From Charina bottae (taxonomy: Eukaryota > Chordata > Lepidosauria > Squamata > Charinaidae), in contig JALMGJ010000015.1 in NCBI GenBank assembly GCA_023362775.1, forward strand, positions 8,724,501-8,788,500: a stretch of 64,000 nucleotides of DNA. Reading direction: 5' to 3'. Each line of letters opens with the position of its first letter. The stretch's first letter is position 1. This document shows positions 57,118-64,000 of this stretch, in pieces. Below the pieces are notes generated by a model that saw nothing but the letters and a program-made list of their open reading frames with translations, had not been told where the DNA came from and did no database searches. The position numbers and the translations under genes are program-made.

Positions 57118-58060
57118 GAGCCAGATTGGTCTAGTGGTTAAGGTGCTGGGCTAGAAATCAGGAGTCTGTGAGTTCTAGTCCCGCCTTAGGCATGAAAGCC
57201 AGCTGGGTGACCTTGGGCCAGTCCCTGTCTCTCAGCCCTAGGAAGGAACCAATGGCAAACCAGGAGACGGAGAGTTCTAGTCCCGCCTTAGGCATGAAAG
57301 CCGGCTGGGTGACCTTGGGCCAGTCCCTGTCTCTCAGCCCTAGGAAGGAGCCAATGGGAAACCAGGAGACTGAGAGTTCTAGTCCCGCCTTAGGCAAGAA
57401 AGCCGGCTGGGTGACCTTGGGCCAGTCACTCTCTCTCAGCCCTGGGAAGGAGCCAACGGCAAACCAGGAGACTGAGAGTTCTAGTCCCGCCTTAGGCATG
57501 AAAGCCGGCTGGGTGACCTTGGGCCAGTCACTCTCTCTCAGCCCTAGGAAGAAGCCAATGGCAAGCCAGGAGACTGAGAGTTCTAGTCCCGCCTTAGGCA
57601 TGAAAACCGGCTGGGTGACCTTGGGCCAGTCCCTGTCTCTCAGCCCTAGGAAGGAACCAATGGCAAACCAGGAGACTGAGAGTTCTAGTCCCGCCTTAGG
57701 CATGAAAGCCGGCTGGGTGACCTTGGGCCAATCCCTGTCTCTCAGCCCTAGGAAGGAACCAATGGCAAACCAGGACACTGAGAGTTCTAGTCCCGCCTTA
57801 GGCATGAAAGCCGGCTGGGTGACCTTGGGCCAGTCCCTGTCTCTCAGCCCTAGGAAGGAACCAATGGCAAACCAGGAGACTGAGAGTTCTAGTCCCGCCT
57901 TAGGCATGAAAGCCAGCTGGGTGACCTTGGGCCAATCCCTGTATCTCAGCCCAACTCACCTCACAGGGTTGCTGTTGTGGGGAAAATAGGAGGAAGGAGT
58001 ATTAGGTATGTTCGCCACCTTGAGTTATTTATAAAAATAATAAAAGCGGGATAACAAAAA
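57118..58060 (+). mobile_element. b-type-tailed SINE with eight tandem body units
   Basis: The head GAGCCAGATTGGTCTAGTGG starts at 57118. AAACCA-type landmarks at 57155, 57257, 57359, 57461, 57563, 57665, 57767 and 57869 are spaced at exactly 102 bp, giving seven full units plus a final one joined to the b-type tail (CTCACCTCACAGGGTTGCTG, GGAGGAAGGAGTATTAGG, CTTGAGTTATTT). It ends in poly(A) at 58057. Because 102 is a multiple of three, 249- and 273-codon frames run through it on opposite strands; neither is a gene. Confidence 0.96.
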
Positions 58061-58359
58061 AAAAAAAACATTTTGAGCCCTTCAGATGCTTGCTTGCGTC
58101 TTTCTTCCTTTCTCACCTTTTTCTTCTCATGCATCAAGCCCCTTAGGAGGTAAACTGCAGACAGTCGGGTATCTCTACACTGAGAAAATCCAGATTTAAA
58201 GGTCTAGATTTAAATCTTCTCAGTTGCTACCTCAGCGGATAATCCTAACTCAATCAGTTTGGCAGAGATGAAAAGAAGAGACCGTGTGTTAGTACAGGGT
58301 TCATAAAAAATACAGCTCCAAAGATCTCCATAAAATTGAGTACAGCCTCTCTGACAAGA

Positions 58360-58480
58360 TCGATTGATTGATTGATTTTATGGTATTTATAACCCCAAGG
58401 GTCTCTGGGGCAGCATCCAACATCATGCAAATACTTAATAAAGCCAAATCAGAACAGTATAAAAAGTAACAACTTGTTTT
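58360..58480 (-). mobile_element. L2/CR1-clade LINE tail, degraded
   Basis: (GATT)n at 58360-58376, then TATGGTATTTATAACCCC and AAGGGTCTCTGGGGCAGCAT. It matches the family tail in reverse with many changes. Confidence 0.5.
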
Positions 58481-58758
58481 TAAGCCAGGTGAAGATTTCA
58501 CTTCTGTCTTCCACACTCTAACCATCGGCATATTCTATATAAATATAGTACAACCTAGCCGTGCTGGGTTGTTTCAGGGACATCTTTGCTGCTGCTTCCT
58601 GGAATGCCCAGGTGGCCCTGCAATGTTGTGTCATCACATGGTCATTCTAGGAAGCAGTAGAAAAGGGAGGCAGCCTTTCTGCAAAGAATCCAGCAGGGTT
58701 GCAAGGTTGTAAGCATTGTAGTTTCTTTTCTTTTTTTAAGATAAAAGAGACATCAACA

Positions 58759-59158
58759 CAGGTAGCCATTGCTTAACAACCATTCGTTTAGTGATGATTC
58801 TGACTTACGATGGTGCTGGAAAAACCGACTTACAGCTGGTCCTCACACTTATGACCATCGCAGCGTCCCTGCGGTCAAATGATCATGATTTGGGCACTTG
58901 GCAACCGGTTCGCATTTATGACTGTCACAGTGTCCTGTGGTCACGTGATTGCCATTTTTGACCTTTCTGGCCAGCTTCTGGCAAGCAAAATAACGGGGAA
59001 CTATGTGATTCGGTTAGTCGGTCATTTAACGCCCATGGTGATTCACTTAACGACCACTGCAAACAGGTCGTAAAATTGAGTCGGATTCGCTTAATGACTG
59101 CTTTGCTTAGCAACTGAAATTCCAGTCCCAGTTGTGGTCCTTAAGCAAGGACTACATG
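58759..59158. mobile_element. MITE-like element, 400 bp, with degraded terminal inverted repeats
   Basis: Starts CAGGTAGCCATTGCTTAA and ends TTAAGCAAGGACTACATG, inverted relatives of each other. The interior repeats CTTACGA, GCTTAGCAAC and GTCATTTAAC-like words on both strands, including GGTCACGTGATTG and TCAAATGATCATGATTTGGG. This layout is a familiar squamate MITE. No TSD was found. Confidence 0.7.
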
Positions 59159-59599
59159 TAGCCACCTCAGATATTTTAGGAAGTAAGTACCACCCTTCTC
59201 CCATTCTGGTATTTATTTCAATTCAGTTTTATTACAGCCAACGAATGGCATTTATTCATTTCTGCCTGCTATGGAATTTTAGTAAAAGCACCATTATAGA
59301 GTTCTCTCCAATCAAAAATCTGGTCCTCAAAGCGGTCTTTGAAACCATCCCTAGGATAAGCTTATGGTTTATAGCCGCTACTTCTGGAGAGAATCCAGAA
59401 TTGCACCCAAGTTGATAACCATTTCTAAGATTTGTTGCCTTCTGAAATTGCCTGTCATTGGTCCAGATAACACAGTCTTTGTCATGTGTTCTCCTTTCCT
59501 CCCTTTCTTTACAGTAGCAGTGGGTTTTATAGGAATCTGAGAGACTGTGCTAACTTTCCCTCTGTAGCAACACCCATTGTGTTTTACCAGCGTTGCTGA

Positions 59600-59863
59600 T
59601 GACAGGGGCAACCCAAGAACGACTCCGAGTCAGTGAATTCCAACTCTAGTTCTTTATTGCTCTCACCATACAGACAGAATCTTGCCAGACTAAAGCTACT
59701 CTAACTGACCTAAGCACAAATAACCCAGGAGACTCTAGGGCAGGGTGACCCTGAACCTCTTTGCTTTCCCACCAACACTCTCCGGACTGCTGAGAATCCG
59801 TTTATCCCTTGGAATGCGCTCCCTCCTTCCTGAGAACCAGCGGGAGTGCCGACATCCACCACA
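59600..59863 (-). mobile_element. Candidate solo LTR (264 bp)
   Basis: Read on the minus strand it starts TGTGGTGGATGTCGGC and ends GCCCCTGTCA (TG...CA). An AATAAA poly(A) signal at 59653-59658 lies about 55 bp before the 3' end. The flanking pentamers GCTGA (59595-59599) and GCTGG (59864-59868) are a 4/5 match for a TSD. No internal retroviral or gypsy coding sequence is present. It could belong to a gypsy element or an endogenous retrovirus. Confidence 0.5.
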
Positions 59864-60985
59864 GCTGGTATGGTATCTGTAAGATCTCAAATATGAACTA
59901 AAAGAGAAGGACCCAGTTGACAGAGTTATTGGATTTCTCATTTCATCTTAACTCCCAAATCATCTTCATCTCTACGCCCTTCAAAAGTAGCCAGATCCTG
60001 CTCTCTGTTCCTTTCAGATTGAATTTGTTTTCCCAATCAAAAGATCACCAACAATTAAACCCAGCAACTCTCGTTGTGGCTTTAAGGTGGCATTTAAAGG
60101 CAGTGTTTTGCACTGTTGCCATTAAGCAGCTTTTCACACATGGCCCGTGCCTGTGTGTAAAGAAGGTAAAAGTAACACTATCTACCTGAAATGCAGATAG
60201 TTATCAAAGCAACATTAATTTGCTTAGACTGAGAGATTTTCACAGGAGAGCAAGTAGCAGAAAACATTATGAAAATGTCCAAGAGGACTGGTAATTGAGT
60301 TGATTAGTATGACCTTGGCTATGGAAGTAATAGAAGAGCGAATGGTGCTTAGACTGAGTTATAACCCTGCTCCTTTCTTCAGAGAAGGAGTGAGGGATGT
60401 AATTTGCTTGAGTTAAATCTAAGTAGCCTCCTTCTGAAAAGGCATTCAGGACTACCATGGCTTGCCTGCTGGTTCTTTCCAAGCTAGCCAAGTAAACAAG
60501 CAGAGACAAAGGAGAAAACAATGAACTGTACTCTTCCCTGGTGGTTCAGTGCGCTGATTTTCTTCTGGTAAACCTTTTTGCTGTCAGTGAGAATTATACA
60601 AAATGAACAGGAAGGATCTATTTTCACCTATGAAGTCAATGGGAGGCCTTTTCCCAGGCCTTTCCTGTTTTGATTGTGTTGAGTTTGAAATTTTCACTTA
60701 TCAACTTGGAAAGTGTTTTTTAACGTTTAATAATTGAAGATGGTTTATATTATTCTGCTATTCTGCACCATTAATGCTTCTTTTTGCTGTGATCCTTTAT
60801 TGCAGACTCCTTTAACTTTATTTTGCATAATCTAATGGTAATTCATTGCCATTTTCCTTTGATGAAACTTTGGATAAGTGGCCACTTGGAATGAAAGATC
60901 AGCAGATTAAATATTTTGACATCACATAAAATTATTTGGACAGCTTACAATCTATCATCTATCTGTTTGTCTGTCTGTCTATCAG
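59864..60985. other. Unannotated sequence
   Basis: No repeat or exon recognised. Confidence 0.4.
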
Positions 60986-61003
60986 TCTATCTATCATCTC
61001 TGT

Positions 61004-61054
61004 CATCCATCCATCCATCCATCCATCCATCCATCCATCCATCCATCCATCCAT
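61004..61054. repeat. (ATCC)n microsatellite
   Basis: About twelve CATC units, preceded by TCTG/TCTA units from 60950. It occupies the tail position of the following minus-strand LINE. Confidence 0.96.
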
Positions 61055-61360
61055 CATATTTATATGGCTGCCCTTCTCACGAAAAAGTGACTCTGGGTGG
61101 CATACAATAAAAACTATAAAACAGTAATATAAAAAACAATTAACAAATCCATAAAATTTAAAAACTTGTGATTAAAAGGCAAAGAGAGGGCAGCAGATAT
61201 TAACCACAATGGAGCCATCTCAGCAGCTCACCAGTCCCTTGGGGCCCCTAGGCCTGATGGCATAACCAAGTTTTGAGGGACTTCTGGAAAATTAACAGGG
61301 ATGGAGCAAACGGGGGATGATGTTCCATAAGGCGGGTGCCACGGCAGACAATAAGGTGTT
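61055..61360 (-). mobile_element. L2/CR1-clade LINE 3' fragment
   Basis: TTTATATGGCTGCCCTTCTC and AGTGACTCTGGGTGGCATAC form the tail. Upstream on the minus strand are GGGACTTCTGGAAAATTAAC and GATGTTCCATAAGGCGGGTG on the plus-strand reading, the complement of the APxLWNxLP region. Confidence 0.75.
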
Positions 61361-61844
61361 GCTGATAATCATACTTGACTATAAAAGGTTTGGGTGTATA
61401 TGCACACACCAACACACACACACTGAAATAACAAACTTACATCTCAAATTTATAGCAAGTTTTCAGTGCTAAAATTGGCAGCCTTCACAATCCTCAAGCT
61501 TTCAGGACCAGCAGTTTGAGCAATGCATACTTGCAGATGATGAGTGAAGTCCAAGCCAGAAGCAATATTTGAGGCTAGCAGATCAAGGTGGACTTTTTGT
61601 AGGAAGTGGCCAAAGGAGAGGGCTACCCTAAATGCAGGGCTTGGGCATCAGCTACAGAGGGGATGACTCTGCTTCAGTTCAGATCTCAGCCAGCTCAGTA
61701 TTTGTTGAGGTGACCCTTTGGAAGAGTGGAGTGGGAAGCTGAAGTCTGGGCCCAGAAGACATTGCTTTGGTCTCCAGGGAGTTCTGGGCTGCAAATTGAG
61801 ATGCTGACTGCAGGGCTTGTCTGCTGAAGTTTGGCTGTGGGTAC

Positions 61845-62008
61845 TGGAAGAGGGGCCGACCAAGGGCAAGATGGATGGATGATATTCTGGAGGTGGCGGA
61901 CTCGACCGTGGGGGAGCTGGGGATGGCAACGGCCAACAGGAAGCTCTGGCATGGGCTGGTCTATGAAGTCACGAAGAGTCGGAAGCGACTGAATGAATAA
62001 ACAACAAA
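61845..62008 (+). mobile_element. BovB LINE, terminal 160 bp
   Basis: Encodes RGRPRARWMDDILEVADSTV, then ELGMATANRKLWHGLVYEV and SRKRLNE, followed by the GAATAAACAACAAAA end. Severe 5' truncation. Sequence close to the 811 and 41968 copies. Confidence 0.92.
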
Positions 62009-62187
62009 ACTAGTACTGCTAGCCCTGTTGACTCTTCCATGGTCTTCACCTGAGTTTGCAGATACTTGACCCACAGGGGCTATGCAGATCTTAGTAGAGG
62101 CATTTTGAAAGCATTATGGTGGTCAGATTCTGATCACACTCCAGGTCCTTAAATGTCCTTAAATATTGCCATCTTGTGGGTCCTTGC

Positions 62188-62505
62188 AAGCATGCCTTTT
62201 CCACTGCAGCCCCTACCCTATGGAACACCCTCCCCCGAGATCCAACAGCCCCCTAGCCTTCTATCCTTCTGGAGAGCGCTTAAAACCTGGCTCTTCCCCT
62301 AGTCACTGGGAGATCATGGTGGGATGAGAATGTGGGTGCACTAGAGAAGAGTGGCTGTGGTACCAGGCTTTTTTTATTTCTAGTACTGCTGTGGTTTTAT
62401 ACTGTTTTATATTGTTTTAAACTGTTTTATGGGTTGTAGGCTGCCCAGCGTTCTTTTCAAGATGGGTGGTTATATAAATGTTTTCAATCAATAAATTTTC
62501 AATAA
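62188..62505 (+). mobile_element. L2/CR1-clade LINE 3' end
   Basis: Translation of the first bases gives HAFSTAAPTLWNTLPRD, the conserved C-terminal block. A 3' UTR follows with TGTTTTATATTGTTTTAAAC, GTAGGCTGCCCAGCGTTC and GATGGGTGGTTATATAAATG. Confidence 0.82.
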
Positions 62506-63670
62506 ATCATTTATTTACTTTCTGGCACTTTGCGGGGGGAATTCTATGTAGCAGCAGAGATGCATCCATCATTGCCGAGTTGCAAAACATATGGCTTGAG
62601 TCAGTTCTTTCCTGGGCCAAGGCATCACAATGTCTCCATTCGAAGTGGCACAACCCTGGTCAAAGTAATGCCTAAAATTGCAAGAAAGGTTTGTGCAGCC
62701 CTGTGTGTGCGTCACAGCAGCTTGGCCATAGAATGCGATCAAGAAGGACTGCACAGTTCAACCCTGAGCTACATACAGTATATACTCTTCTATTAGACTT
62801 AAATATTTTAACATGTGCTCTTGGCACACCTGATAGTTGTTTGAGGAACACTGGTGTTCTGCAGAATATACTTTTGTCAATACTGTTTCACAGCAGTAAG
62901 GACACAATATACCAAGATAGTCTCATGAGAAATTGGTTTGAAAAAAAACATCAGTGATCCAGGAATATCATTTCCATTTGTTTCCATAAGGCAAGTACAA
63001 AAAATCCTATCAGATTGTTTTTAAGGCCATGTTTAAATGCAGTATCCTATTTCTGTTTATACCCAAAATCAAAACCCGTCACCTAAGTAATTCAATACCC
63101 TAATCTCAAGAAGAAACCTCAAAATATTGAGCAGAGCCCAAATATTTAGGATGTGATTTTAAAAATAATGTCTGGAAGCAAACTCTCAACCGCTGACAGA
63201 CCTTACAAGAAAGAATTTTATTAAGTAGCTGTTGACATCTCCATTCTCAGTGGGTGACACTAGAGTACTGTTAAGAGACTGATTTCCAATGGCATTTCAA
63301 CAAGAGAGTGAATCTGGTATACAGAAACACTCCTAGATATTTGAGGTTCATGTTTAGGGTTCAGGAATGAAGAAGGGATAGGTGGGGTTTGATGACAAAT
63401 GTATGATAAAAACTACAGTGCAAACATGGAATCAGACAGCCAATTAATTTTGACACCAGGAGAAATGGGCAGCAGAGAGAGTAGAACTTTATTTCCTAAT
63501 TCAAATTCAGAATTCTCAGTCTATCTATAGTATTATGCAGGTGACTCTAAGAACAGAATCCCCAGTCCCCAAATGTGCTATGAAATGCAAATTTTTTTCT
63601 CTGGGACAATTTCTTTCCTTACTTTTACTTTTTTTTGGTAGTACAGATTTCCCCAAGTAGACATATGTAA
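62506..63670. other. Unannotated sequence
   Basis: No repeat or exon recognised. The open frames at 62530-62957 have no recognisable domain. Confidence 0.4.
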
Positions 63671-63683
63671 ACCTATGTAAGTC

Positions 63684-63810
63684 AGAAGGAGTTTGATAGC
63701 ATGTTTTCTGACTAACAAAATTTATTAAAAGGCACAAGAGGATGGAATACTAGCAGACTCCTACTGATTTTTTGCCACCATAGACTACCATGGCTCTCCT
63801 TCCACAATGT
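63684..63810. mobile_element. Penelope-like insertion with internal inversion
   Basis: Left part: CAGAAGGAGTTTGATAGC, then TAACAAAATTTATTAAAAGG, same orientation as 54026-54147. Right part: CAGACTCCTACTGATTTTTT, then CATAGACTACCATGGCTCTC, opposite orientation. An 11-bp perfect TSD, CTATGTAAGTC, lies at 63673-63683 and 63811-63821. Confidence 0.7.
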
Positions 63811-64000
63811 CTATGTAAGTCCGGTCCATTTTGGTAGCCACATTAGTATGGAGAAAACAAACCCCCAGCAAAATAAGCCACGTCTATTTTTGTTCTCAAC
63901 CTTCCTTAACATATGTACTGTAACTTTTCTGCACAATTCCTTCCAAGTTATGTAGTTTTTAATGCAAATTTCAGGAGAAACATGATGTTTTAAAATTCTC

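Noticed and set aside
57158..57989. Long repetitive ORFs (273 and 249 codons) on opposite strands with SWFAIGSFLGLR-type repeats
   Set aside because: The 102-bp SINE unit is a multiple of three and lacks stops by chance; both strands are open, and the sequence is a Pol III SINE body.
58592..58657. 15-bp inverted repeat CTGCTTCCTGGAATG / CATTCTAGGAAGCAG
   Set aside because: One mismatch, no TSD and no second copy in the window; too short to call an element.

Overview
This window looks like non-coding nuclear DNA from a squamate reptile, probably a snake or another toxicoferan lizard. The evidence is the repeat set: Sauria-type tRNA-derived SINEs ending in ACCTTT-like tails, BovB (RTE-clade) LINE 3' ends, many 3' fragments of an L2/CR1-clade LINE (encoding an APxLWNxLP block and ending in an ATAAATA-type tail), CR1, hAT-type MITEs with 8-bp target-site duplications (TSDs), and long tetranucleotide microsatellites. 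I see no bacterial-style genes, no rRNA or functional tRNA gene, and no convincing host exon. One 112-bp candidate exon near 48.3 kb is reported with low confidence. Family names come from recognition, not from a database search.

Layout. 0-16 kb: a BovB 3' end, SINEs, a 5S-rRNA-derived SINE fragment, a Penelope-like fragment, several L2-like fragments, a 191-bp hAT MITE, and an unclassified repeat interrupted by a SINE with internal tandem expansion. 16-31 kb: an RTE-type LINE fragment with a nested L2 tail, a 447-bp relative of the hAT MITE carrying a 61-bp VNTR, two full-length Sauria SINEs, and long unannotated stretches. 31-41 kb: AT-rich and repeat-poor, with one clean hAT MITE and a few simple repeats; possibly the site of conserved non-coding elements. 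42-47.7 kb: a LINE cluster (a BovB copy, a 1.7-kb RTE-like LINE with 13-bp TSD and a nearly intact reverse transcriptase, an L2 fragment, an old BovB copy ending in a 320-bp purine array). 50-64 kb: two more tandemly expanded SINEs, Penelope-like inverted insertions, MITEs, a candidate solo LTR, and BovB and L2 tails.

Most interesting signals: (1) at three separate loci the same SINE carries an internal tandem array of about 102 bp whose units join at an AAACCA microhomology, and the two arrays ending in the alternative tail contain junction sequence normally seen only in the BovB-tailed form; (2) a hAT MITE family in which one copy is a monomer and the other a five-copy 61-bp VNTR, both with perfect TSDs; (3) two Penelope-like insertions with internal inversions and 11- to 14-bp TSDs, one family carrying a hammerhead-ribozyme-like core; (4) an RTE-like LINE with a canonical C2H2 zinc finger at the end of its degraded reading frame.

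Long ORFs here are explained by tandem repeats or microsatellites (poly-Glu/Pro/Arg at 47.3-47.9 kb, the 102-bp SINE units at 57.2-58 kb), except for the LINE reverse transcriptase at 43.2-44.4 kb.
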